From positions 32,962,410 to 33,026,409 of the forward strand of contig CM029660.1 in assembly GCA_017311315.1 (NCBI GenBank): a stretch of DNA of 64,000 bases. Reading direction: 5' to 3'. Made by a program: the position numbers and the translations under genes. Shown one piece after another: positions 21,801-31,971 of this stretch. This DNA comes from Dendrocalamus latiflorus (taxonomy: Eukaryota; Streptophyta; Magnoliopsida; Poales; Poaceae). Within the stretch, counting starts at the first letter, position 1. The number at the start of each line of letters is the position of its first letter. The notes beneath the pieces were generated by a model, which saw only the letters and a list, made by a program, of their open reading frames with translations, was not told the origin of the DNA and ran no database searches.

Positions 21801-22417
21801 AAAGCCCTGTCAAGCCGAACTAAAGTAGGAGACAATCTCTCATTTGACCAAGTGTATTTGCGACCATGCAAAGGAATCTCCTTAATCTCTGTATCATCTA
21901 GAAACCGGCGAAACCTCCCCATCATCGCACGGTTAAGATTGGTATTATTCTTATCAGAGACTTGATAAATCAAATTAAAATCACCGGCCACTAACCATGG
22001 ACCATTACATAAAGCCCGTAAATCCCTCAGTTCATGGAGGAACAGCAGCTTTTCTTCGTCCTCTTGAGGGCCGTAGACTCCTGTAAACCACCAGTTTCTT
22101 CCTTCAATTTCAGCAAACTGAACTGACACCGAGTAGGAATCAACACGGGAGGAAATTGCTTGACAGGAACTACTTTTCCACGCCACTAACACTCCACCAC
22201 GAGTTCCAATGGCAGGCAGGGTCATGTACTTATCAAAATTAGAACCAAAGACCGAGAGAAACAACTGAGAAGACATGGCAGCCACCTTGGTTTCTTGGAG
22301 ACAAACAATGTCTGCCTTGGATGAAAGGATGACACCACGCACAGCAATACGCCTTGCCCTCTGATTAAGCCCTCTAGCATTCCAAACAAGAACTGACGAA
22401 GGATTCATTGGAGACAA
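18839..22417 (-). CDS. LINE ORF2: endonuclease and reverse transcriptase
   Basis: 1192-residue ORF2 protein that nicks target DNA and copies the LINE RNA. Order: APE-type endonuclease (residues about 8-240: VWNARGLNQRARR, CLQETK, TGVYGP, GDFNLIY, SDHCPLLL); a basic linker with LREGDANTSFFHQQSR; reverse transcriptase (about 450-750: DKSPGPDGFTGRFY, FRPISLVHSFAKLVTKIMAN, LLKLDISKAFDSVS, GLRQGDPLSPMLFLLVMEAL, FYADDVVLF with the catalytic YADD); then a C-terminal zinc-binding reverse transcriptase domain (FFIWLAVKNRCWTADRLAKRG, CPLCDQADETIQHVIISC). No stop or frameshift interrupts it, so it may still be active. Confidence 0.92.
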   Translation of the reverse strand: MSPMNPSSVLVWNARGLNQRARRIAVRGVILSSKADIVCLQETKVAAMSSQLFLSVFGSNFDKYMTLPAIGTRGGVLVAWKSSSCQAISSRVDSYSVSVQFAEIEGRNWWFTGVYGPQEDEEKLLFLHELRDLRALCNGPWLVAGDFNLIYQVSDKNNTNLNRAMMGRFRRFLDDTEIKEIPLHGRKYTWSNERLSPTLVRLDRAFCSSSWEEIFPDSLLQSAASGVSDHCPLLLGLQVYTRGKRRFHFEDFWPKLPGFLDAVQQNWNTPILTTCAVERIFLKLQRLSKGLQRWSQHKVGNIRLQLNMAKEILHRLEIARDHRDLSLAEEWLRRKLKLHCLGHASLERTVARLRSRILYLREGDANTSFFHQQSRYRKRKNFIAKFYEDNQIFTSQAEKQQAAFDFYEGLLGSAEHRDYTLDLAAIGFQQHDLSSLEEPFLEEEVWATIKDLPMDKSPGPDGFTGRFYRTCWEVIKEDVLFALAAVHQGHVFKFKLLNAAFITLLPKKVDAAQVKDFRPISLVHSFAKLVTKIMANRLALHLPKMVSINQSAFVKGRCIQDNFFLVQQMARGLHNSKEPHILLKLDISKAFDSVSCSFLIEVLLQLGFGRKWCDLICQLLSTSSTRVLVNGEPGESISHQRGLRQGDPLSPMLFLLVMEALNSLIYHATRTNLLQPVAVRQAKFRISFYADDVVLFLRPTRNDLELCNLLLKVFGHVTGLKTNMVKSSVIPIQCTENDLRIIEETLDSAIKDFPCTYLGLPLTIRKPTKTELLPLIDKVADCLPGWKASLMTRVGRLITVKTVLTAIPIYQMIALDLPKWVIKAIDKRRRGFLWKGREKANGGNCLMSWDCVQKPLQYGGLGIHNLEILGWALRIRWLWQKKSDASRPWEGLPVKVPRNAKALFEVAVQSMVGNGETTNFWSDRWLQGRTAAEIAPNLVKLIPQRALKQRTVAQALNDRSWVRDIKGALTVQVLVDYLHLWDLVDNIILQHDILDQHVWRLSQSGAYTSKSAYGAFFFGSIKFGPWRRIWKTWAPLRCKFFIWLAVKNRCWTADRLAKRGLPHPVTCPLCDQADETIQHVIISCVFSRQVWTMTLHRLGMANLAPSPDVTSFSGWWCSVAKRVPKEVRKGLNSLIILVAWELWKHRNACVFEGARPRLEVVLQAIEYESSLWCPAGALALQELLLRSLALVN

Positions 22418-22462
22418 AGATTGACTACCCGACCTGTTGACGCAAAGATCGGTCAGACTGCC

Positions 22463-23611
22463 CTACAGACCAGCCAATAACTCCGCTGAGCGAACTTCCC
22501 CGCTGTCATCAGCTTTCCAACCAAAGATGGCAGCGAGAGCAGCAAGATGAGATTCAGAGAGAGGTTTCTCAAAGAGCTTGCCATACTGATCTTGGGCATC
22601 TTGGTCCACCCTTTCATTACATTCAGCAAAACCAAGACATTTTATAATCCGTCTTTGTGCCTCATTGGTCACAGGTCCAGGTGAACAGGGACCTGTGCCC
22701 ACCACACGCCTGCTGCGGCGAGGTACAGTCTTGGACTGTGACGACTTAACCCTCCTCTTCGGAATGGATGGACGAGGGAGTAACTGGTTAGTTGGTTTAG
22801 TCACTTCATTGAAGAAACGCACATGAGGAGAAACTGCTGGAGTTTGGGCTGGAGAGCTTGGATCCTCCAGAGGCGGAACGGCTTTGCTACGGCAGCGCTG
22901 TCGGACATAGATTTTCAGGGGCCGTGGAGCTTGAGCACCAGCGGCCGGCGCGGACGCGACAGCTGCCAACCCAGCTTCACCAACAGCCTCTTGTTGCGCA
23001 TCCTCACGTGTTTCATCCTCTAAGACTCCAAGATTATCAGACGGAGGGCAAGGATTACAGCCAGTGGCAGAAGCCACGGGAGCATCAGAAAGAACAGATC
23101 GAATTGCTGCGCTGCATCCGTCATTTTTGGCTACAGTCGGCCCAGAAACCACAATCGCACCGTCAAACCCATCAACCAGGAGAGCTCCAGAAGTAGCCTC
23201 TTCCACCGGTAGGCTGGGAAGGTGGTCTGGAGAAAACGGCCCAAAGATAGGCCCATCAGCTCGCATAGGGCTGTCTTCAACGCAAACAGGCGACTCTCCC
23301 AACGAACGAGCACAACCTTCAGGGTAATCATCATGGGTACTTTTACCGCAGAGTAACGCTTCCAGCTCAGATACAGGGGCGGCCGCATCGGACGCCGGGC
23401 CAACAAGCTGACGATTCCGGAGGCCGGGGGAAACGGCAGCCGCCTGGAGAACATCGACCGCCACCAAGATATCAATGTTTGCCCCGTCAATCGAAACGTC
23501 CCCCGGCAGTAGTGACCCTTGGGCAACCACGCCAACCCCTGGCAGCGTGGGCCCGGCCTCCAGCGCCGAAAGTGGTCCACCCGCTGCACGGGGTCCCAGA
23601 CGTGTGTGCAC
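22463..23611 (-). CDS. LINE ORF1, C-terminal part
   Basis: 382 residues ending 45 bases before the ORF2 start. It is low in recognisable motifs, with a basic stretch (KIYVRQRCRSKAV; IPKRRVKSSQSKTVPRRSRRV) that could bind RNA. The usual ORF1 N-terminal domain and zinc knuckle are not seen, which agrees with 5' truncation near 23656; the true start is therefore absent. The Met used at 23611 is only the first in the remaining frame. Confidence 0.65.
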   Translation of the reverse strand: MHTRLGPRAAGGPLSALEAGPTLPGVGVVAQGSLLPGDVSIDGANIDILVAVDVLQAAAVSPGLRNRQLVGPASDAAAPVSELEALLCGKSTHDDYPEGCARSLGESPVCVEDSPMRADGPIFGPFSPDHLPSLPVEEATSGALLVDGFDGAIVVSGPTVAKNDGCSAAIRSVLSDAPVASATGCNPCPPSDNLGVLEDETREDAQQEAVGEAGLAAVASAPAAGAQAPRPLKIYVRQRCRSKAVPPLEDPSSPAQTPAVSPHVRFFNEVTKPTNQLLPRPSIPKRRVKSSQSKTVPRRSRRVVGTGPCSPGPVTNEAQRRIIKCLGFAECNERVDQDAQDQYGKLFEKPLSESHLAALAAIFGWKADDSGEVRSAELLAGL

Positions 23612-23669
23612 CAGGATCCGACATTCGCCGCCACCCAGCGTTCCAGGCTAGAAAATATTTATAGAATTT

Positions 23670-24300
23670 ATCTTAAAAAGATCTTTTATTTACCATAGAA
23701 AGTTAAACTAAAAGCCTAAAGGAAGGAGTAGTTATCATATTTTATTTGCTCCTGTAGACCTGTCCCGTATGTTCGCATCATTTTCCAAAGGTCACCCTGT
23801 GACTTGGTGGTGTAGTGGTGCTCGTCAGATTACATTTTTACTTATGATTTATGATATAATAATTAATTTTTAAATAGTCTGTTTTTTATGATGAGATTAA
23901 TAGAAAAATTATAGTAAAAAATGTACTGAGTTTAGTTGTATTAGTTTAAATTATATGTGATTATTTTTCTATATCTAATATACCAGTTAGAATTTAAAAT
24001 TTTAAATCGTAAGCTTCCACCCCTGGTTAAAATCAGTTCAGTGATGAATGGGTTGACGGGTGTTGAGAATTGAGGTGACAAATCAGGTAATCAACATCGA
24101 CTAATCAGGGAACATGGTTGGTTGGTTCCTTTCTGACACCTGGTTCAGAGGGCCCACGCCAGGATCCAAGACTGTTTTTTATGGATCATCATTACTAGTA
24201 CTCCCTATCGTCACACCATCCATGGTATTTAATGGTTGTTTCCGTCCACCGCAAGTCCGCAACGCAACAAGCACCAGAGCGAGAGCGGGAGAGGTGGAGA
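23670..24300. other. Intergenic, AT-rich
   Basis: AT-rich DNA between the LINE and the next pseudogene. I see no gene or clear element in it. Confidence 0.4.
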
Positions 24301-24580
24301 AGCGGCAGACCGGAGGCGGCCGCCGTGGCGTCGCACGGTGGCCGTGCAGGCCGCGCTCTGCCTCGCGCTCTACGCGGCCTTCAGCCTCGGCGGGCCGCAG
24401 CTCCGGCCGCGGGGCGGCGCCGGAGCGGAGGCTGCACTGGGTCGTGGTCGGAGCCGCGGCGGCGGAATCTCCTTCCTCAGCGTCGCCGGCTGCGCGCGGC
24501 CGCCCGCCCCCTGAGGCAGGTGCGTGCGTCTTGGTTCTCCGTGCCCCCGATCTCTCTCTTGTGCCATCCCCCTGCATCAT

Positions 24581-25790
24581 GAGAAAATTGCTATTATAGG
24601 ACGCGAAACAATAGGCTTCGCTATTATAAGACTCCAAACGTCGACTTCGCTAAAACGACCCTTGAAACATTGGCACTTTGTTATAGATGACATTTGGTCA
24701 TTTTAATCTCTTTTCTCAACTAAAATACATGTATTTTGCCATGATGTGACCGTATTGCCCTTCTGCCTCATTCACGTAAGAGATCGACCTTTCGTTTTCT
24801 TCGTACGTTTCGTTTCCTTCGTCCGACCCCGACTGTTCGTCTCCGCCGCCCAAAACCCCGACATGGAGCCCCAGCCCAGCGATCCACCGTCGCCGGCCGG
24901 CGATCCCCCGATAAAGGATAAAGCATCACCATAGGAGTAAATAACATGCTACTACATACCCCAATGCGCGCGTGCACGACGTCGCACATCTTGCTGGAGC
25001 CCGCCGCCTCCCAGCGGTGGCCCTGGAGGAAGGCGTGGAGCCGACGCGCCGCCGTCGCCGCCGTCATGTTGACGAACGCGTAGCCCCTGTTGCACTTTGT
25101 CCTGAGCAAACACATCAAACGAGCCCACGGATCAAGTCATCAGATCAGACGGAAACCAAAAACCATGGATAGTTATTGTAGTATTATTAGTACTACTCGG
25201 AGCACGGGGGGAGTACCCGAAGTCGACCGGGACGTAGAGGAAATCGTACTCCGATTTCACGGCGCCGCCATCAGATGGGAGCTTGGCGTTCTCCTCGGCG
25301 CAGTGCTGGTCGAGGATAGCCATGAAGCGCCCCTTCCTGCGTGCCCAGAAAAAAAAAGATTTTTAAGCAACAAGGCAGAGATTAATCGAGCAGTAAGTTG
25401 ATGTTGCAGAGATTTGTAGAGGGGAAATTAATAGCGGCACGTACATGAACTTGTTAGGTATATTACGGATCATCAGAGACGTAACATCGCCATCAGAGAC
25501 GGTGGATCGCCGGGCTGGGGCTCTATATCGGGGTTTTGGGCGGCGGAGACGAACAGTCAGAGTCGGACGAAGGAAACGAAAGGTTGCTCTCTTACGTGAA
25601 TGAGGCAGAAGGGCAATACGGTCACATCATGGCAAAATACATGTATTTTAGTTGAGAAATGAGATTAAAAAGACCAAATGTCATCTATAACAAAGTGCCA
25701 ACGTTTCAAGGGTCGTTTTAGCGAAGTCGACGTTTGAAGTTCTATAATAGCGAAGACCATTGTTTCGCGTCCTATAATAGCAATTTTCTC
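24581..25790. mobile_element. Pack-MULE (Mutator-like) with ~310-bp TIRs
   Basis: 1210-bp element inserted in intron 1 of the phosphatase-like pseudogene. Long inverted repeats (about 24581-24910 and 25480-25790) start GAGAAAATTGCTATTATAGG and differ by scattered substitutions and small gaps. They are flanked by a perfect 9-bp target duplication ctgcatcat (24572-24580 and 25791-25799), the usual size for Mutator-like elements. There is no transposase. The interior carries host exons (24960-25336), which defines a Pack-MULE. Confidence 0.9.
24960..25336 (-). pseudogene. Captured Mei2-like RRM gene fragment
   Basis: Two exons on the - strand inside the Pack-MULE. Exon A (25217-25336) gives RFMAILDQHCAEENAK, then SEYDFLYVPVDFG. 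Exon B (24960-25101) gives TKCNRGYAFVNMTAATAARR, then LHAFLQGHRWEA and MCDVVHARI. Joined, they form most of the C-terminal RNA-recognition motif of Mei2-like proteins (RNP1-like NRGYAFVNM). The 115-base intron between them has GT and AG ends, so the capture was from genomic DNA. No start or stop of a full gene is present; it may be transcribed but a complete protein is unlikely. Confidence 0.75.
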
Positions 25791-25799
25791 CTGCATCAT

Positions 25800-27694
25800 C
25801 CGTCGTCCTATTTGGGATCGTTCCGGGCCCCGGTTCACCGGAAGCTAGCCAATCGTGGTGTTGTTCGTTTAGTCTACTGCTCTTGTTGGGAATTGAGTTG
25901 CCCTCGCTTCGTCGGTGCCCCGGATTCGCGAAAGCTCCATGGATTGGGCTGCATTGCGCGCCGGTGCCCAAACGCGTCCTGTTCGTGCTGTTTCCATTCG
26001 TGTAGGACGCCGCGTGGGCGCGTGGCTGATTGATTACTAGTACAAGGGTTGCTTGTTAGCACTGCACCGAAGGCCTCACTGACAGAAATAGGAGCTGATC
26101 ACCATGATAGCTTGCTTTGCAGCTGTCTTGGTAAATCGGTACTAATACATAATAGAACTTGCAGTCAATGTAGATGGCCAGGCGTTTCTAGGGCTATGGT
26201 AATTGGTAAGCTCATAACATTATGTTTTATGAGTAGTTCTTTTTTGAAACCATGATTTATGACGAGTTATTCATCCCTTGTTAATGGAAATCATCCGAAG
26301 AGAAGGCTTTCATTTGCTGATTCATCCCTTGTTAATGGAAATCATCCGACGAGAAGGCTTTCATCACTCTGATATGGATTTGCTTGTATCTGTGATGTGC
26401 TTATTGGAGGTGAGCAGCATACTTTCGTGCGATTCCTTCCCTGCAATCATGGCACGCTGATTTGGGGCCTCGTGAGCATGCTTGCACTGCTTTCTGAATT
26501 TTATGCCCGTATTGCCATACCCCCTGCTGGATCAGTCAATTCCACCGCGTAGTGTGCTCACATCACCAAGTGACGGATTAGGCCTGTATCTCTCCTCACC
26601 CATTTTTGGCACGTTAGTCTCGATCAATGTGTTGAGGCTGCATCTGGAGCTAGCTGTTCCAAGCCTCCCTGCTGTGCTGGTACCGGTACCCATCCCACCT
26701 TATGAGGATGTTAAACCAGCACAGACGAAAAAAAACCCTCACAGGTTCTTTGAAATCAGCACTTGGTTCTTGATAGAGCACTGCACCTAGCTGGAGGTCA
26801 AGCTCAATGCTGCTTTGGGGCAGGGCGGCGCATCTGGATTCGAACATCACTGCACAATTAGTACTTGACCAGCATCTTATCACACACCAGCTGTATGTTA
26901 AGCATTGTGATGACTCGTCAGCCTCTTATGACACATCCACAGCTCATGGGGCATTGTGCTGAGCAGTGTATCACCCCAGACCATCAGAATATAGAGCAGT
27001 ACCTCGATCATTTCTCCTGTTTTGATTTTATTGGGTAGAAGTCTTGTTGTCTCTAGTCGTGATTGATAATTCTGCCCAGGCCTAGCTACTGGAGGTAGCA
27101 GAGGCTTAGGTTTGTTCCGCTGCCAACTGCCTCCATAACCCAATAGTTCCGATCAGCTTGTTATTGCCTCCCTTCTCCAACGTCAAAGACGAAACAGTCG
27201 ATTCTTTTCGTATGCCAAGTAGCTACACTCTTACTGGTTGTTATCCAAGGAGCAAACTATGGAGTAGGAACAAGCTCCCAAGTATCTATTTATGTAAACC
27301 ACATATCTTCTACGACAAAATAACAAAGTTGACAGAGCAAGTTATGAGTGTAACATGAGATGCATATATGTTCTATTTTTCTTACCAAAGTTAAACTGCT
27401 CGAAGGGTGGCAACTGGCAAGTATTGTTGGATTATTCTAGCACTTGGTCAGTGGTATTGACTATTGATAAACTCCTATTGAATTAATTCATTTTCAGCTA
27501 GATGTCAAATGAAGCGTCAGATAGAAGTTCTATGTGTTTTTATGCAGAAGAGGTATATATAATAGTCCATGATGCTGTTAGTTGACAACCGTGCTTCTCC
27601 CTTGTCTTGATTTTTTTTCGAAAAACAGAAGAATTTCCTATTTTAACATCTATTCTATACTTGTGTTTTTTTAACTAAACTATATTATATGAAG
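25800..27694 (+). other. Intron 1 remainder of the phosphatase-like pseudogene
   Basis: No gene recognised. A 52-bp period is duplicated at about 26269-26320 and 26321-26365 (unit containing ttaatggaaatcatccga). Confidence 0.4.
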
Positions 27695-28536
27695 ATGGAG
27701 AGCGTAGCAAAGGTTTATGAAGTCAAGTTTATGTTGGCTGTTGCTCAATTCGGAGAGGAGACCCACTTTGGCAAAATGTATGTAACTAATGTGTACTAAT
27801 AATACTGGAGTGCTGTGTATTAGCAATGGAATATGTACAAAAGGAGTTTCCAGCTGGTCCAACTAATTGAACAAAATGCCAAGTTATCATTTTTTTTCAA
27901 AATGCCAAGTTATCATTTTTTTTCTTTCCTTTTCAGGGTTCCCTGTACTTCCAAGCTCTGAAGATCCCTTGGTATGCTAATCGTCCCTACCTGTACGGTT
28001 ATACACTCTTATTTTATGAATGTAGCTCTATAGTGTAATGTAAATATGTAACACCTAAAGTTTGCTCTCTTCTCTGTACATTATACAACATGTAGAACTG
28101 CTTCTACTTCAGGTATACCACTACATCATCACATGGCCAGATAGTTGTAATTTTTTGAAGAAAGTGAAGATGCCATATGACCAAGTTCTAGAAATTATTG
28201 GTGTGGACACAGAGCCTCTTCAGGTATTACATTCATTTTTACGTAAACAGTTTCGAATTTTTTCTGGCAGGTAGCCTATCTGACAAACAGTACATGATCT
28301 ATGCACTGATAGTGATCAACTGGTTATTCTATCATCACTTGCTGGCCTGTAATTTTACTTCACTAAATTTTGTCCCCCACCCCTGCACTCTCTCCCAAGG
28401 AATTCCCTTTTTTGGCTGGACTTTTACTTGCCTTGTCTTTATTCAGGTTTGGAACATCGTAAATATAAAATATTTGGGTGAAATATGATCGTGTTTGTAT
28501 AGTTGACGATTCATATGTTTGTTTTGCTATGGAAGG

Positions 28537-30001
28537 TGTTATGGACCAAGATTATCAGGCGCATGAACAATATCCACACGGGTACTATAGCGGTGTTATC
28601 TATTTAGGTAGTTAGATTGGTTTCCTAATATAAAAGATTAGTTAGCTAGTTAGGTTTCAGAATTCGTTAACTATTAACTTATTGTTAGGGATAGAATCTT
28701 ATCTGTTAGGAGGGTTATCTTTTATAGTTGAAAAAATTAGATTGGATCGTTAGGAGGCCAGCAGTATATAAGCATGACATTGTTATCCTTTTTAGTCAAT
28801 CAAAGAAATAAATAAAGTTCTCTAGTCTTCTTCTCTTCTTCAATAAGTCTCAGAGCCTTGGCGATATGGCCGGTCGTTCAAGTTCGAGTACCCTACCCTT
28901 GGTCCTTGGGTCCGTACCCAATCAACCTGTATTATAATATTTGATATCAGAGTTACTCACCATGACTTTGGGTGCCGCACTATCTATCTTGGACAGATTG
29001 AAGGCTAGCCGCGAGGAGTAGAAGGTCTTTCTCGACAATATGATACCTATCTTGGAGAAGGCTATGGAGTTGGTGAATAACCTAAAGGAGCAGGAAGAGG
29101 TGTCGCGTGCCATTACAATGGCTGCGCTGCCACCAATTTCCTCGGTGCCGGCGTTGGCACTAGCCACGTTGCCACCCTCACCATTGACAACTCCTCTACT
29201 AGCCAGGCTGTCATTGGTTACACCCTTAGCGCCTTTGACGAGGAAGAAAAATGTCGTCACTACATCGCGGGCGCCTTCACCATGTCGGCCGATGTTGTGC
29301 CGTTGGTGCTATGGAGTATGGAGTATGGTGGTTTTCATGTAGAGGTCATCGACATCGCTGCAACTCTCCTACAAATGTTGCATCAAGGGGTGAGAAGGAT
29401 GCTATTGCTGCCCCATGTTGGGCGTCCATACCCTTGACAACTCCTGAAACGTCAAGCCACGCCAAGGGGTGCTGTCCATTGGAGCTTCGTTTATCCTTGT
29501 CCTCACAATGCGACATCATCACCGTGCCCTTTCGTCGACATGGGGGCACGAAGGTCTTAGTCCATAGCCGCTTTCTGATAACTCGAGGATGAACTGTCTC
29601 GCCGTGAGAGGTGTAATGTTATGGACCAATATTAGCAGGCGTGTGAATAGCACGTGTGAATAATCGCTATTATCTACTTAGGTAGTTTGATTGGTTTTCT
29701 AGTATAAAAGATTAGTTGGTTACGCAGGTTTCAGAATTCCTTAACTAAATTTATTGTTAGGGATAGAATCTTGTCTATTAGGAAGGTTATTTTTATATTT
29801 GTGAAGATTAAATTGGATTGTTAGAAGGCTAGCACTATATAAGCGTGGCATTGTTATCCTTTTTAGTTAAGTAAAGAAATAAATAAAGTTCTTTAGTCTT
29901 CCTCCCTCTTCTTCAATAGACCTCAGAGTCTTAACGGTGGCATGGCTGGGTTGTTCAAGGGCAAGTATCCTACCCTCTGTTTTCAGACCCGTACCACAAC
30001 A
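28537..30001 (+). mobile_element. Small non-autonomous LTR retrotransposon
   Basis: Two similar but diverged LTRs (about 28537-28921 and 29617-30001) begin TGTTATGGACCAA and contain a TATA box (agtatataagc at about 28764; actatataagc near 29835). Flanking bases gaagg (28532-28536) and gaaag (30002-30006) fit a 5-bp duplication with one change. A primer-binding-like gatatcagag lies near 28942. The interior of about 700 bp has no polymerase, only broken Gag-like fragments. It lies in an intron of the phosphatase-like pseudogene. LTR divergence makes it old. Confidence 0.7.
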
Positions 30002-31059
30002 GAAAGTCTGTTGGCTGTTGTGGAAAATATACATGCTGACTTTTCTGGATTCTTATATATTGATTTATCATTATGTTACACAAGGAACCTCTACATGATG
30101 GCAAAATAGGCACTTGCAGGGAACAAATTGAATGGTTGGAGCAGTCACTAACGCTGACAAGTAGTAACTGGTAATTGTTTACTACTGGTTAGTATGCCTG
30201 TTTATTATGCAATTTCGTGTGTATTATCATTGAAGAAGCAAATAATGTAGTCTATAAATTTGTGCCTGCCTTTAGTGTAGCTATTTTTGCCTTCGTGTTC
30301 TGGAAAAGTACATACCCCAAACATGCATACATGCTCATCAGTCATCAATGGTTGTGTAATAGCGTACATACAAAACAGCATTGTTCTATTCAAGGTGTCT
30401 TCACAGATTTGTAAGATCGGTTTGAGCATATTAATCAAAAATTAATTTCTAAAATTCTCCTTTTCAGCTCAATTAAGCTCCGCTCCACGCCTATTGCCTC
30501 TTACACAGATACGCATTTATGCATGAGTTGTAACAGTAACGGCTAACATTACTATATTTAAGCTAGGAAAATAGTTGTTGGATATAATCCATTGGTTGTT
30601 TGCGAGGCGCATACACCAGAAACAACAAAGTTCTATGAGCCACTTCAGCGTATGTTTGCAAAATATGGAGTGATAACTTTTATTCTCTTTTCTGACAAGA
30701 AATTCACATTCTTGATTGCTTATAATTAACACCTTATATATGATCCAGAATGCATACCTAAGCACGGGAGGTTTTTGTGGATACTTCCGTCGAGACAATT
30801 CAATGTTGTATATTGAAAATCCCAGCCCTGGTGATCAAACAAATGTAGATGGTTTTCTCTTGCATAGTCACCCCCCTAGAGATGGTGAGTTTATGGCTTT
30901 ATGCTGGAACTTGCTCTTCTTTATCCCAATATGAATCTGAAGCATTAGAGTTTCCATGTAACTTTCTTGGGGTAAATGCAGGAGTCCCTATTGATAAATT
31001 TAGAAGGCAAGGTTGTTCAAAGATCTGTGGTTCACCAGCATGCATGGGGAGCCTTGTAA

Positions 31060-31715
31060 ATTTCGTCTTTTCACTTTCTAGTCAACAGTGCCAGCATGCT
31101 GATTCTGTTTTGAGCATTGCCTATTTAAATCTTGTCAAGAGGGAACAAAAACAACTTACAATCGTATTGAATTCACTCTGTATTTGTTTGTTTCAATATG
31201 TTCGTTTAACCATTTTTTACGGATCTATGAGCAACCCTTTTCCTCTTAACAAGAAATAATCTTTTTTCCTTCTTTGAAAAAGTGTTTGTCACTATCGATT
31301 GCGGAATTGCGGAGCTCATACTTTGAGTATATGGTTTCATAACAACTATACGAGTAAATATTGTTTGCCACTTACTATTGTGTCTGCTGATACTGTATCA
31401 ATATGACACAATTATAACTCCTGAAATATTGTTTGAGTATTGCTTTTCCAACAATTATACGAGTAAAAATATTGTTTGCCAGTTCGGCCATCAGAAATCG
31501 AAGTGATACACTGGGTGTCACAGCGGTTTTTCGTATTGAGGAAAAAATATGTCAGCACTCAGCATCAACTAATTAACCATCTATTCTTTGGCTGCAAAAC
31601 TGACTAATTGAGGTACATAGAAAAAAAAAATCTGAATGCAACTCTAATAGGTCTTCAGATTCCAGCTTTCTGCTACAGCAAGCAACTGAACAAGTATACT
31701 ATGTAGCATGTATAC
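31060..31715. other. Flank between pseudogene and Copia
   Basis: AT-rich 3' flank of the pseudogene. I see nothing definite in it. Confidence 0.4.
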
Positions 31716-31754
31716 TGTTAGAATAACGCTTGTATTCATTATGAGGCCAATAGG

Positions 31755-31890
<136 letters not shown>

Positions 31891-31971
31891 TGTAGCATAT
31901 ATGTAGAAAAACCCCTTATACAATAGGGTAAATACACAGCTATGTAATACATATCTAACACCCCCTCAAAC

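Larger units (their letters stand above)
18677..23656 (-). mobile_element. L1-type LINE retrotransposon, 5'-truncated but recent
   Basis: Non-LTR element of about 4980 bp on the - strand. A short poly(A) (T-run at about 18677-18681 on the + strand) marks the 3' end. A 13-bp target duplication atttatagaattt lies at 18664-18676 and 23657-23669 and matches perfectly. It encodes the C-terminal part of ORF1 and an uninterrupted ORF2. The missing start of ORF1 fits 5' truncation during target-primed reverse transcription. It lies about 290 bases downstream of the PKL-like gene in opposite orientation. Confidence 0.92.
24308..31059 (+). pseudogene. Purple-acid-phosphatase-like (calcineurin fold) gene, frameshifted
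   Basis: Exon-like blocks: 24308-24519, 27695-27777, 27937-27969, 28113-28223, 30085-30170, 30567-30672, 30749-30884 and 30982-31059 (TAA). Together they read like a divergent relative of PAP17-type phosphatases: a hydrophobic anchor VAVQAALCLALYAAFSLGG, then ISFLSVAG, MESVAKVYEVKFML, GSLYFQALKIPWY, QIEWLEQSL, WKIVVGYNPLVVC, FYEPLQRMFAKYG, NAYLSTGGFCGYFRRDNSM and ESLLINLEGKVVQRS. The metal-binding His and Asp residues of active phosphatases (GHH, NGHDH) are absent. Damage: no in-frame ATG, a TGA at 24512, single-base losses near 27760 and 28145, a 2-base loss near 30866, and no GT after exon 6. The frames rejoin only if those bases are restored. Family assignment is by recalled alignment, so it is moderate. 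Confidence 0.6.

Noticed and set aside
29000..29600. Open frames inside the small LTR element
   Set aside because: Short and broken; they resemble Gag debris only weakly and overlap on both strands.
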